Assembly: GCF_000001735.4 (NCBI RefSeq)
Contig: NC_003076.8
Location: forward strand, 6,510,001-6,574,000
Source: Arabidopsis thaliana
Lineage: Eukaryota > Streptophyta > Magnoliopsida > Brassicales > Brassicaceae
Length of the DNA stretch: 64,000 nucleotides
Reading direction: 5' to 3'
Below the pieces are notes generated by a model. The model had not been told where the DNA came from and searched no databases. It worked only from the letters and a program-made list of their open reading frames with translations. The translations under genes were made by a program, and so were the position numbers. Below, piece after piece: positions 11,716 to 24,900 of this stretch (position 1 is the stretch's first letter; every line of letters starts with the position of its first letter).

Positions 11716-13780
11716 TCATTTGAATGATAGTTCACGCCGCTTCTTAGGATTAGGATCTGGGTTTCCTTTTCTCATCATCGCCACAAATTCCTCGTAGTTT
11801 ATCCGCCCATCCTATAAGAAAAAATGTTTTGTATTATTAGATTGTTGTTATATGTTCATATCAATTTAATTTGTGATAGTGAAAGAGGCTTACATTGTCT
11901 CCATCAACCTCAGAAATGATTTCCTTAATGTCTCTGCCATCGTTCATGCCAAACTCCCGAAGGGCTTGCTCTAGCTCTTCCGTTGTGATATATCTGCAAG
12001 GAACAGAGCATCATTTGGTTTTGGTTTCAAATTGTATCAGAACTGTTACACATGTGCTCAATTACTTACCCACTGTTGTCTTTGTCAAAGTGTTGGAAGG
12101 CTGAGTAGAGATGCTCTTCTCTGTCGAGCCTGTTGATGTGCATTGTAGCTGCAATGAACTCCCCATAGTCTATTGTTCCATTACCGTCCGCATCAGCCTA
12201 TACAAACACAGAAAAGATCAGGTCTCTACATCTTTCTTAATGGATAAATAGCACACAAAAGAAAGAACAGAGTACTTACAGCTTCCATTAGTTGCTGGAC
12301 TTCGTATTCGGATAACCTTGTACCTTGCTTAGCAAGTCCCTGTCTTAGTTCCTCAAGAGTTATGGTTCCACTGTTGTCAGTGTCCATTCCTTTGAACATC
12401 TCTTTTAACCCCATGATTTCTTCCTCTGATAAGCACCCGGCTATCACCTGTTTGTTGATGATGCCAATGAGATATATAGACCAAAAGACTCGCATTGTTT
12501 ATTACAATACATATATGGTTTTGAGAAGAATGTTAATTACCCGTAAAGCAACTTTCTTAAAGTTGTTCATTGCTTTGAACTGCTTGAGCCTAGACATCAC
12601 TGCATTGTCAAGAGGAACATCCGGTGCTTCTCCATCCTCCTTGATCCATGGATGATCTTTAAAACAACAAAAATGTCAAGAAGAGTTCAATGAAATATAT
12701 ATAGGAGCTTTTAAGATAAGAGCTGCTTACTGAGAACTTGAGCAGCGGTTAATCTTTGTTTTGGATCAGAGTTGAGCATCTTCCTAACGAGGTCTTTTGC
12801 CTGTGGTGAGATGACTGGCCATGGATCGCTTGAAAAATCAACCTGTCCACTTAGGATGGCATTGAAAATCCCATTCTCTGACTCTGTAATCGAAAAAACA
12901 AACATGAATGAATCAGAAGATCCCTGTCTTTTGTTTTGACAAGATAGGGAGGGAGTCAGATATCATTACCAGCCCAAAAAGGTGGAACACCACACAGGAG
13001 GATATACAACATGACACCAATGCTCCAAATATCAGCCTCTGGTCCATACTTCCTCCTCAACACCTCTGGTGCAATGTAATAAGCACTTCCCACAATGTCT
13101 TTGAACACCTCTCCTGGTTTGTAGAACACGGATAACCCGAAGTCGGTGGCTTTCAGAGGAGAATTCTCATCCTTGCTAAGCAACAAAAAGTTCTCAGGCT
13201 TCAAGTCCCTGTGGATAACCCCCATGGAATGGCAAGTATGGATAATCTGCACAATCGTCCGTAGTAACGAGGCTGCAGCTCTCTCCGAATAATGTCCCTT
13301 TGCGATAATCCTGTCGAACAACTCACCTCCCGCGCAAAGCTCCATAACCAAATGCACAGAATGCTTATCCTCATACGCTCCTTTAAGCTCCACAATGTTT
13401 GGCTGACCGGTCAAGTGATGCATAATCTGCACCTCCCTTCTCACATCCTCAATGTCTTCTTTGTTCACGAGCTTCCTTTTAGCAATGGTCTTGCAAGCGA
13501 ATTGCAGCCCCGTGGCCTTTTGCGTGCAGAGATGAGTCACCCCAAACTGTCCACGACCTAGCTCCTTACCCAATGTATATGAGCTCTTTACATCTTCCAT
13601 TGGTCGCCCTAAGACAGGTCCTATTGGTCCTTGTTTGGTTGCAGGAGGAGGAGATGCTGGCGGGTGTTTAGAAGCTCTAACAGAGGCTTCAGCGGCACCA
13701 ACACCGCCGCCTCCATTTTCCGGCCTCGGTTCTTCTTTGTTATCATCTGAATCTCTTCCATGAGAGCAACAATTTCCCAT
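11716..13780 (-). CDS. CPK34: Calcium-dependent protein kinase CPK34
   Basis: Seven exons (12970-13780, 12731-12883, 12541-12656, 12280-12447, 12070-12197, 11894-11993, 11716-11811) give 523 residues, the expected length for CPK34. The N-terminus MGNCC provides Gly2 for myristoylation and Cys4/Cys5 for palmitoylation, so plasma-membrane attachment is likely. The Ser/Thr kinase domain has the glycine loop GRGQFG (75-80), catalytic Lys97, HRD 190-192 and DFG 213-215. It is followed by the autoinhibitory junction and four EF hands (for example [13 protein letters not shown] and [13 protein letters not shown]). The C-terminus is [12 protein letters not shown]34 and its close relative CPK17 act redundantly in pollen-tube growth (established). 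All key residues are intact. Confidence 0.95.
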
Positions 13781-14246
13781 TGTTGCAATTAAGGGGAGAG
13801 GAAGTAAAAGTTCTCAACCAGGAAGAGAAATAAAAAAAATATTAAAGATCTTTTCTTCCTCTGTCTGTTCTTTTAGGTTTTTGGTTTCTTCTTTAGCAAG
13901 AAAAATTAGGAGTTTTTTGCTTATGAAATGGCTATGAGTAGCATTTTTCTGTTTTTGTAAGTTTTTTTTCGTTTTGCTGGCCTTCAAGTTCAAACGATAA
14001 TGATCGGGAGGGACTTTAGGAACCAAAAGCAGCCTGTCTCTGTATTTTTGTTATTTATTTTAGGATTTAGTACAAAAGGTTGAGAGCATTTCCTGGAGAA
14101 TTAATACGGACTTGCCTGTAATATTCTAAATTTGTTATCTATATTCTCAAAAATGAACCTTATATTATATAGTTTATTGAATACGAATTTGCAAATCTAA
14201 TTTGGAATTAGGAGGATACAAGAAAAAGAGACTAAGATGCTCAATT
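13781..14246. other. CPK34 upstream region and downstream neighbour 3' UTR
   Basis: AT-rich sequence between two minus-strand genes. It holds the CPK34 leader and promoter and, at the right end, the 3' UTR of the parvulin-rhodanese gene. The space is under 500 bases, so the pollen promoter must be compact or extend into the neighbour. Confidence 0.5.
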
Positions 14247-14368
14247 TCAGTAAGTAGGAATTGATGGGTCAACCTTGAGAGAATAAGCTTGTATCCCACC
14301 AGTAATGTTGTACACACTCTTGAAGCCCTGAGGAACAAGAGAACAAGCCATGAAGATATCATAATTGC

Positions 14369-14404
<36 letters not shown>

Positions 14405-16629
14405 TTATAAAGGAGCAGGAAAGCTTTTTACCTGAGACTGTAACCAGTTGGCAACCTGCATTGACCTGCCACCAACCTTGCACTGTAACAAAGGCCGCGA
14501 CTTAGTAGAGAAGAACTTTAAAAAGTCATTTCAACATCAGAGGTTCCTTTGTTTCAGATGATCTTAGATTTCTTATGAGAGGCTCTCAACTCCTAACCAG
14601 ATAAATACCCAAAACAATCTGCTGGGACACCCATAATAAACCCAGCCCTCACTAACTGCTCTCTAACCAACCTACAACACCTCTAAATTGTGCTAGGCTA
14701 GATACAGTATACCTATATCTAACAGTTGAGAAGAGGCTGATATACATACCAAGACAAATGTATCCTTCTCAGGGTTCAGCTTTGAAGTGATGTCTGGTGC
14801 CCATGTTCCAAATTGGCGGAGTGGGAACACTTTGAATCCTGGCAAGGATGCTATCTCTCTGGTACAACAAGTAGTGAAACAGAATAGAAGAAAGCAAATG
14901 TGAGTTGACTATGGATACTTTGTCCTCCTTCTAAGATAAAAATGTGCAAGGTACACATGAATCTAAATGGCAGAGCAATCAAACTCAGCAAGATACACAT
15001 GAATCATAATGTTGAGAAAGTATGAAGCTAATCCATTGGGCTTCATTGAAGAAGGAAAAGTATGTCAAGATGAGAAATGAAAGGAACTTACATCTCATTG
15101 GGTTCTCTGACATCAATTAACTGAGCCTCATCCATGAAAACTGGATCTTGCATTTTGGAATGCAGCTCCTCTACCTGGATATCTTTCACCGGTTCTCTGT
15201 TAATATAAAACTTTTCGTCAAGAAATTTACAACAGTCAGATAGTAAATGTCGCTAACAGCGGAGGATAGTTTTCAGAAGAATTACCTCTCAGATAGAACT
15301 TGCAATAAGTGCAAGCCAAATTGGGTTCTACACCTCACCACCTGATTCAGCTCTGCTTTAAACGCAGCTTCCTCAAACTCTGGTACCTGAAAACAATTTT
15401 AATTGGTCTGCCATGTTCATATCGCAGCAGGAACTTGCCAAAGTCCAAAACATTTTGGAATTACTTTATCATTGGTTACATCCTACTACTTCCATTTGCA
15501 CATGGATGTCAATACTGAAACTTTATTCACCAGGGACTGTTACATCACCCAATTGTTTGTGAAATATCAAGGCTAAGACAGCAAGGGTCCTATAGATCTG
15601 AAGGTGTCTATGCAACAATATAACCAAAATAAATAGAGAATATTATAAAAAAGAGAGCATACCATTTGACCCAGTTTTACCCATCCAAGTATACCACCGT
15701 CCTTTTTGGAAGGACAAATCGAATACTCAGCCGCAAGATCACTCATCTCCTCTCCTACACAAGAAACAGTTACTTGAAAAAACAGTAGACAGCCTTAATC
15801 TTCTAATACAAACAAAACAAAGTGACAGTCGAGTAATGAAAAATTCATATATGTGTCAGTATGATATGTGCTAACCAAACCCCAAAACCAATTAAAATCG
15901 AGTAAGCAGAGACGCCATTGACTATAGACATTGCGACACATAATATAAGTTCAGCTCCACAGCGACAAAGCTCATGGCAGAAACAACTATAAAAGCTTAC
16001 ATGCCTAGCTACTATGTATGTTGAAATATCAAACGAGTAAAAAAGGATTCAAGAATCAGACCATCCAAGAATTTCTTTTGGAGTTCGGCAAAGAGCTCAA
16101 CATCATTATTCTTAACAAGCAAATGCTGCACCAGAATCTCTCTACTTGCACTACTTCCACTACTCCCACTGCTAAACGAAGCTGAAAAAACAAAAGATAA
16201 TCAGAAATCAACCCAATCAGAAACTAAATAATCAATAATTCAGATATACACAGTTCACAGAGCAACGGTAATCGCACATGAATTTTGAAGAAAAATCAGA
16301 TCAGAGTAAAGGTAAATTCGTTCCTACTAGAAATCTGAGAAGATGCTCTCGCAGTCAAGTCTTTGATACAGTTCATGTTTTGTTGTACCTCTCATTTTGA
16401 GAGCCGGGAAACCAGAGAGTCGAATCGGGCACGGAGAAGGAATGCGTGGTCGGAGTGAAGAGATGCGTCCGCCGAGAAATTGACGAGAAAACTTCGAGAA
16501 CCAACGGAGATGGGGAGGAGAGGCGATAGCGAGAGTGGGAGTTATGGAAAGTCTTAGAGCGGCGGAGAAAGACGCCGCCGCCACCGCTGGAGATGATGCC
16601 GCCGAGAGAGTTCCGGTCACTCTAAACAT
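14247..16629 (-). CDS. Parvulin-type peptidyl-prolyl isomerase fused to rhodanese domain (AT5G19370-like)
   Basis: Eight exons (16389-16629, 16062-16181, 15663-15754, 15286-15386, 15092-15196, 14750-14858, 14432-14482, 14247-14327) give 299 residues. Residues 1-80 are rich in Ser, Ala and Arg and look like a plastid transit peptide. Residues about 88-185 form a parvulin rotamase domain (EILVQHLLVKN, then GGILGWVKLGQMVPEFEEAAF and a FGLHLLQV end). Residues about 190-298 form a rhodanese domain (QLIDVREPNE, then the active-site loop CKVGGRS with Cys257). The parvulin half isomerises prolyl bonds; the rhodanese half has the cysteine needed for persulfide transfer. The substrate is unknown. Plastid location is inferred from the N-terminus. 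Confidence 0.92.
14374..14403. repeat. TA dinucleotide tract in intron 7
   Basis: An uninterrupted TA run of about 30 bases in the last intron of the parvulin-rhodanese gene. It does not touch the splice sites. Confidence 0.95.
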
Positions 16630-17016
16630 TATGGGTTCTTTTGGGTAACGAGTCCAAGTGTGAGAGAAATTTACAAGTTAACCACTCAAAGAAGACTGAA
16701 TAATATGGGCCTCTGATCCACAAATACTGATTAGTGTTTTGTGTTCGAACTTTTTCAGTAGTTTTTGTTAGTGTCATCAACTTAAATTCAAATCCGCAAA
16801 TTGTATGCTGTTGACAAAAAATATGTTGATAATTGATATACATCATTACAAAGTACATTATCCTCTGCATAGTTTTTGAAAAGCAAAACTGAAAACTAAC
16901 CATTCTTTTGTAAAGAATGCATAAAAAAATTTCTTATTTGACAAAAAAAGAGCATATGCTAAGATGAGAAGAGAGAAGGAAACCAAATAATGTTACAAAA
17001 ACCAATTTTCCTGCCG
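16630..17016. other. Intergenic space between two minus-strand genes
   Basis: It contains the promoter and leader of the parvulin-rhodanese gene on the left and the 3' UTR of CLT1 on the right. No further gene is visible. Confidence 0.5.
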
Positions 17017-20000
17017 CTATGTGGATGGGGGTGAGGGGATAATTGAATCGGAAGTGTTAGTAGATGGTGTCCAAGCATATAGAAGCATGCCGACTACAAG
17101 GATGATTGTGCCTGCAACAAACCCCCTTGGTAGTGTAGATGCCACCCCAAGGTATGGTAGGGGAAGCGTGAAACAGTACACCGCTATGGGCACTGCATCG
17201 ACAAAGCCAAACAAGGTTCTGTATATTACAAATGTTTCTCTTCTGCTTATAAATGATGCTAACTCCTATGCCATTCCACCAAAATTTATGACCAAAAAAA
17301 GTTTGGTTGTTTATAGGATTGGTACAGCATTGTTGACTTATAAGATATCACATAGATGATGATGGTATATCATTGGTAATTACTAATTCGCTGAAGAAGT
17401 AGGTTTCCATGAAAGCATGGCAAGGCTACAACGAGACAAAGTTTTGTACCTGAAACGGTGGATGCCAGAGACGACACAACTGCAGATGAAATCTTGATGA
17501 GGCGTAGAAGAGAGATGTTATAAGCCATGTTCATCATGACAAACATTACAGGAAGAAGGGGAGCCCCTTCGCATCCTGTGTCATACCCAAATTGGCGTGT
17601 TACACAGGAAAAAAACAGAGATACTGGAGCAGAAAGCGTTAGCATCAACTACCTGTTATTCTAGAACCAATATTTAGAAAGCAAGCACCCCCGTCTCTGA
17701 TATAGCTCGGTAGTTGGTTAAACGGTATGCCCCAAAGCTTTGAAAGAAAAGGAAGAAGCAACGCAATGCATATGACCTGGGTTTACCACAAAAAGATGCA
17801 CATTAGCTATCAAAGAGATTCACATTCAATGTAAATTAAAAAAAAAGAGCTACACTAAGAATTCTTACTTGGAAAATTGAACCATATGAGTTTACAACAA
17901 ACAAATCAAGTGAAGCACCCTGTAATAATAAGAACAGATTTCTTTCAGAATCCAACACTCGCGAATGTTGTTAAAGGGTTCCGCGGTATAATTACCTTCA
18001 ATCGCTTTTTGCTATCTAGAAAGATGACTTCCTGCAAGGATATGAAATGTACCGTTAAAGAGAAGAGCCCAACATCTTGAAGTTGGCGACCTAATTAGAA
18101 AATGATTGACAAACCTTCATTACTGTATCTGCTCCTTGAAGCAGAAAAGAAAACACCATAAGAAGACTCCAAAGTATTCCTGTATCTTTAAATGAATGAG
18201 CGGCACCCGACCCACTGAACATGGATGAGAAAGTAGTATATAAACTCAACATGGATGAAATTTGTTAAAACTGGTTACGTTGTGTCGATTGAGAAGTCTA
18301 ACAAAAGGAAAGAAGAAACCAAGTCACTTAAATAGTATCAAGCAAGTTAATTAAGCTGGCGAACCTTGCTACACTGACGATTACACCAAATGCTACAAGA
18401 GTACATCCCAATATTTGATTTATTCTATATCTCCTCCCGAGAAATATAATGGAGAAAAGAATTTGCCAGACAAGAAATGTCTGCAGAGAAATAAATGACA
18501 AGAATTAACTCTGAAACATTTTTCAGACAAGAAACCATATTTTTAGCAAACTAGCTAGGAAATAGAGAAAATATCAAGTTTGAGTGAAGAATTTGCAGCT
18601 TTTCACACACCAGAACAAAAATTTAGGAATATTAATGTTGTACTTTGATCTTATGGAAGATAAGAGATAGTAATGTTTTCAGATTCTAACCTGAGATAAA
18701 ACTGTAGTAGATGGTCCAGAAAGATTTGCTGAGTCAAGAAAAACAACAGTGGTAAGTAAGATGAAAAGAATTGATTTTCATGCATCAGTAGTGTTTAGAT
18801 GTATAATTTCTTTAGCTGTAATTACATCGAAAAATGAATTAAACATCTACTGAAAATTACAGTAGAAAATGGGAAGGGAAAGAAGCTTTAAGGGTAAACC
18901 TACATGCGGCCGCCATCCCAGCAGCTAGAGCAAGAGACTCCAAGACGCCAACAATTAAAAATGGAAGTTTTGGAACTGATAGCATCTCTTTTGTAACAAT
19001 TCCAGCTCGGTATCTGAAATACAAAATCGAAAAGTATACAGCTACATACCTGCAAAAAAAGACATAGCAAAATAAAATTTGTGTTTTTTGTGTAAATAGA
19101 AACAAGATACATCCAGGAAATCGATTGCATGAACATGACAGCGATTTATCCACATTGAAGAACAATTAGAACAAACTTCAAGCTTACTTTCTCTTTCTAC
19201 AAGTCCGAGATCATGAGAGGAGGAGTTCAACAGTAGAATAGGTCAAAAACTGTGAAAACACAAATTACACGGCCAAAGTCACATTTTTACTATGGACTAA
19301 ATTTCGGATGCATCAAACACAAAACAATCATATACATTCTCTACAATATATACATTACATTTCTTCCAGTCCCAGAGTGATATCTAATGCGTCTATCTCA
19401 TAAACTGTCACTGCTAATGTATAAACCGGTGAATAGAATTTCCTGTTCTCAGTAGTAGTCGACATTTTAAAAATCTGATGCAAGAAGGCAACAATCAACA
19501 TACCAACTTGCACATACATAAAAAAAAACATACCAACGACCCATATACAAAAGATAGTGAGACACGTGATTTACACTTGGTTAAATGAATTCAGAATATT
19601 AGGCACGATATAAATTTCGTTAAAAAAACTCTTTATTAAACTCACCGCAGATCCAACAAAAAAGTAATTAACTCACTAATTAAAAACGAATAGCCTCACG
19701 TAGGTGACGCAGAGCAACTCGCACGTGAGAAAGCGTTTAAAGTGCGCATAAAAATATTTTAGGTGAAGATAAAGTAATTGAAAAAAGTCGCCAACTATGA
19801 CCCATTTGTTCCAAGAGAGAATCTTGTGATAATTACATTTTTACATACGAATATCTGGGATTCCATTTTCCAAACGTACGGTCCAACAATTGAACACAAT
19901 GAATGCTAGATCATCAAAAGAGACCACAAATCGAAATCGAAATCTCAAAACCAAAACTGAAATCTAATATTAGCCATTTCTACAAAGAGAGTGAGGAAGA

Positions 20001-20445
20001 GAGAGATTTGTTACCCGAATGTGGAGAGTTGCGCGAGGAAGAAGGGATATTGCTTGAGAGGAATAAGAGCCAGCTTATACAGTACGCGATTCCCGACACC
20101 CAGCGCCGCCGTGGTCGCCGCTGCTATTACTATCTCCATCGTTCTGTCATCTTTTCCGGCGACCGCGTGACCACCGGTTCCACCGATCGCGTAATTACGA
20201 GTGTCTGACTTCTTGATATCTTCGTCGCCATCGTTAGATCCGTTCCAGGACTTTGCCGGAGGAATCGCCTCGATTAACCACAGCCTGGACCTTCGAGAGG
20301 ACCGCAAGACGATAGGCGGTGCGCCATTGATTTGATTTCGACAGATTAGAGAAACGGATTGAGCTGGATTTGCGTAACGAGATTCGATTGAGCCGATCGA
20401 CGCCGTTAAACCGGCGATTAACCGGTCGGAGCTCGTTGTTGCCAT
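17017..20445 (-). CDS. CLT1: CRT-like transporter 1 (plastid thiol/glutathione transporter)
   Basis: Ten exons (20015-20445, 18904-19049, 18691-18728, 18365-18480, 18115-18214, 17998-18033, 17869-17919, 17653-17776, 17450-17575, 17017-17192) join to 447 residues. The first 90 or so residues are hydrophilic and Ser/Arg-rich, like a plastid transit peptide. The rest is a run of about ten hydrophobic segments of the drug/metabolite transporter fold, related to the malaria CRT protein. Typical stretches are YVAVYFSILYFRYRAG, TFLVWQILFSIIFLGRR and GFVAGTIILVVGMLLYAW. Arabidopsis CLTs export gamma-glutamylcysteine and glutathione from plastids (established). An in-frame ATG at 20484 would add 13 residues; I prefer 20445. 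The gene is divergent from PHGAP2. Confidence 0.92.
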
Positions 20446-21905
20446 GGTTTGTACAGGTTCGATCGGGAGATGGAATTGCGTCAACTGGCTTTATACTGAC
20501 ATCACAACGAGACTACCTCTTTTGTGCTGTGTGCTTCTTTTAGTTGAAAGTAATTTTTTTCTTTCTTTCGCGTATCACAATTTCTTTTGAGCACTCCATA
20601 GCTGTTTAGAGAAGTGTGATTAAAATAGCAGAGGCTTTTGGGGTGTCAAAAGGGTATTTTCGTCAAATGAATAATAGTTTTCGTGTATTTTCAGATAGTA
20701 TTTTATTATATATATGGAAATTCAACGTAACATTGTACCATTGACCCAACTTTTTTGATCATGTTGTTTGGGCTATTTGACTAGTTGACCCAAAAACGTA
20801 ATTGGGCCTAACTTGTGTGTAGTAGCCGAAGCAAATTATGTCCATCTTACATAGGTGATAGGTCTCTTATGCTCATTAAGCTAAGAAACCATCCTGCCAA
20901 AAAAACTGTTGGAACTATGACTACGATGGCGATAATTTTGGAGCGTATGATCGAGTTGATGATAGAGAAGTAGATGTTTTGATAAGCTGCGATTTACCTT
21001 TGAAGAAGAGTCATATGTTAAGCAGTAGCGAAGAGAGCCATGGTTTCCTTACTGACTGGATGCTCTCCATTGTAAGGTGAGAAGATGTGTTGACAATGAC
21101 AAAACTCCATATGTGCGTTGCGGATGATGCTTCAAAATCAATCTCTACTAGGATTCTCAAAGCACGTACATTTGGTGTAACAAATTGCAATGGGGTACCA
21201 CACAAATTTGGATCCAAAATGAAATAAAATTGAGCATATTAAATCATACTTGTATATATGGTTGTCGTCTTATTTTTGTTATACACAACAAGTAGATTAG
21301 TAGTAGTCAATAAGTTATACATTAAATACAAAAAGTAGAGTAGTTCGTTTACACTTTACAGAGAGTCGTAGCTCGGATCCATTCTAACTAATCGAAGTAG
21401 CACCTATTTACCTAATCGCCAATTATTAAATTGGACCAGTGGAGCAAGATCATACCAGCTGTTGCTGACGTGGAAAATCGTTATTGGTTAGATTGATTTT
21501 TAAAATATATAAGACTTAAGTTGAACCAGACCCGACCCGTGACTTCTCCGACACTCATGACCCATCCACTCTCTCTCTCTCACATAACACAGCAGAAGTA
21601 GGTGGAAAGCAATGTCCCCTTCTTCTTTTCTCTCTATCTCTTTGCTAATACCTCTCTGCTATTACACATCTAGCGTTCGACGGAATAACCAGAGAGAGCT
21701 TTCTGCGACGGCTTTAATGGTGTTGATGCTGGTTCTTTGAGGCCTGTGCGGAGATTTGGGTTTTGGGTGAATTGTTTGTAGCTGTTGTCGTTTTCAATTG
21801 TTTGTATCGAAAGAGGGTGAAATTGAAACCCAATTGGAGCAGGATTTGTCGAATTTAGCTGGGTTTCGTTTCGAGGTTGGATCTGGAGATTATGCTGTTG
21901 AGGCA
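20446..21905. other. CLT1-PHGAP2 divergent intergenic region
   Basis: About 1.46 kb. The left 150 bases are the CLT1 leader. A less AT-rich segment at about 20930-21230 includes a 68-codon minus-strand frame (21011-21217) that I cannot match to any family. The right end (from about 21540) is the pyrimidine-rich PHGAP2 leader. A TATATATGG element lies near 20710. Confidence 0.5.
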
Positions 21906-24900
21906 ATGGAGGCTTCTTTAGCGGCTTTGGAGCGGCCACGAGGTTCAGCTTCTAATACGGTAATGGAGGTTTCTTTGGGGTTTTTGCTGAGTGAAATTCA
22001 GAAATTTACTTGTATTGTTGTTTCTATGTTTTTAATTGTCCGAAATCGCTAAAAATAGGACAAAGTATGAAAATGATTGCTAAAGTTTTAATCTTTTATA
22101 AGAAAATTGGAGTTTGTAGATTTCAATGTCCGTATTATCAGGCAGCGGTTGTTATAGGATTCTCCTGATACACATTAGTTGTGAGACAAGCTTTGATTAG
22201 CTGTTCATGGAAGCCCTATTGGTTTGATCGCTCATTGAAGTTTTAGCAAAACACTCCAATATCTGTGTTGAGTACATTTCCGTAACATCAAAAGAGAAGC
22301 TTGATGACTTTCCTAGTGATTAGGCAGAGGTTTTGAATTGTTTATATATTTGTGCATGTCGGGTTACCAATATAAACTGAAACAATTAAGAGAATTTTAC
22401 TGAATTTTACTTGTCTCTGGGACTATCTATATTCTCTAGTTTGTCAAAATCTAAGTTTGATACTAAACTGATGATCGTTACTAATATTATGTAACTCACG
22501 ATTATTTGACAGGTTTTCAAGAGTGGTCCACTTTTCATATCATCTAAAGGTATCCGTGTGACATTTTTCACCTCCCTATATTGTCACATTTCACTATACT
22601 TGCTCATTTTTTCAATTCCCTGAGGCTATTGTGATATCATAATCCATTAAACATTTTATTTTGGTATTCTGCTCAATAGGATTGGGTTGGACGTCTTGGA
22701 AGAAACGCTGGTTCATCCTCACACGGACTTCTTTGGTTTTCTTCAAAAATGACCCTGTTAGTATTCACAACCATACTGCCTTTTTGCACAGTTGATTTTA
22801 AATGTGTATTTGACTTATTTTGTTAATGTATTGTATGATAAGATTCTTGATAATCATATATATTGAGCTATTTAACTAATTTTTCACAGGGTACACTACC
22901 ACAAAAGGGTGGTGAAGTTAACTTAACTCTGGGAGGAATCGACTTGAATAACTCTGGAAGGTATGCAGGATACTGCTCGTCGATTATAAAATTTCATGGA
23001 ATAATTGAACTTACAGTGATTTTTTTTGTTTGTTTTCAGTGTTGTGGTGAGAGAGGATAAAAAACTGTTGACGGTATTATTTCCAGATGGGCGTGATGGG
23101 AGAGCTTTCACTCTTAAGGTGATTCATCATCATCATAAAATTTGAAATACCTACTCTAAGAACGAGTTTCAAGTCGTTTAAGATGGTTCTGTGAATATAT
23201 TTTTGTTACTAATTTTGGATGTTGCAGGCTGAGACATTTGAAGATTTGTACGAGTGGAAAACTGCTCTTGAGCAGGCTCTTGCACAAGCCCCTAATGCAG
23301 CACTCATCATGGGTCAGAATGGAATATTCCGTGCTGAAACTAACGAGGCTATTGAAGGTTCTTTTCATCAATTTTTGTTCTAGTCCATGTTACAGCTTTG
23401 GCCTAAGTGCCTTACATATACACAATATTTATGCCTTTATTTCTTATGTATATTTCTGCCTTAATAATAGTTTACTTTCCATCATCTATGCGTCATTCTA
23501 CCTTTATGGTCCATAATTGTTAGGGCGGGAGAAGCGTCCATTAAAATCCTTGGTTGTTGGAAGACCAATCTTACTTGCTCTGGAAGATATTGATGGAAGC
23601 CCATCATTCCTTGAGAAAGCTCTTCAGTTTATTGAGAAGTATGGTACGTTCTTAAGAAAATATCAATAGCTATCACCAAGCTTTATTGATTACCTGGTGT
23701 TCCCCAAATTACTTTGCTGGGGTTATTCGCTTTTAGATCAACATGTGTCCATAGTTTTGTCAGCGTACTTAATACGTGGAAAGTATTTATTTCAGTAAAA
23801 GTTTTAACATTTGTTCCATGATTCTGTTATCTCATTCAATCTGTTGTACTATTTGTTGCAACGGTTGAAACTTGATGTATTTCTTTTCTTTGAACAGGAA
23901 CTAAAATTGAAGGGATATTAAGACAGTCTGCTGATGTGGAAGAGGTGGAACGTAGAGTTCAAGAATATGAACAGGGTACCTATAAACTGCTTACTGATTT
24001 CTCTCTGGATTAAGTTTAGGCACATCTTGTTAAGCTAATATATAATATGTTCTTAGACTTCCCTTGTATGTGCTCTCTCTAAAAAACAATTTATATTTTT
24101 TCCCCTCTTCCACTTCAAATGAAACCTAGGCAAAACGGAGTTCACTTTTGATGAAGATCCACATGTTGTTGGAGACTGCATTAAGGTAGTTTCTTCTCAA
24201 CTTCTTATTCTGAAAGTCTGTGCATTGTTACAATACTAAGGCAGTTTCATTTTACATTCAGCATGTATTGAGGGAGTTGCCTTCTTCTCCGGTTTCAGCA
24301 TCTTGTTGTACTGCCCTGTTGGAAGCTTACAGTGAGTTCCCTTACCATCGTTTCCTTCCTTTGATTAAGTCATACTTGTGTGGGTCTTCTGTTAAAGAAT
24401 TCCTGGAGATCTGACTGAACTTCTGTGAAGTTAACGTCCTCTTAATTGGTTTTGCTGGATCAGGAATCGAGTCTAAGGAGGCTCGCATTAGTTCATTGCG
24501 CTCTGCTATAGCGGAAACATTTCCGGAACCTAATAGACGTCTACTACAACGGTATGTTTCCAGATCTTCCTTCGGGTTGTTTTGAGCTAATAGCCTGTTT
24601 CACATTGCTAACAGTTTATAGATTAGATTAAATATTAGATGTTAAAGTTGAGATTACTTGTTTCTACCAAGTCTGCGTCTATCGGCCAGATGAATTCCTT
24701 GTGTCTTTTTATGAGTAAGAGTGCTCGAGATTTATAAGGTGTTTTCTTACACCCTTACATATTTTCTTTGTACCCTCAGAATTCTGAAAATGATGCATAC
24801 TATCTCGTCTCATTCCCACGAAAATCGAATGAACCCAAATGCTGTAGCTGCTTGCATGGCTCCTCTGCTCCTACGTCCTCTTCTGGCTGGTGAATGTGAT

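Noticed and set aside
19000..19049. Internal acceptor ATTTCAG inside CLT1 exon 2 as the true exon start
   Set aside because: It would also keep frame, but it removes the hydrophobic YVAVYFSILYF segment expected for a transporter helix and breaks the 447-residue length.
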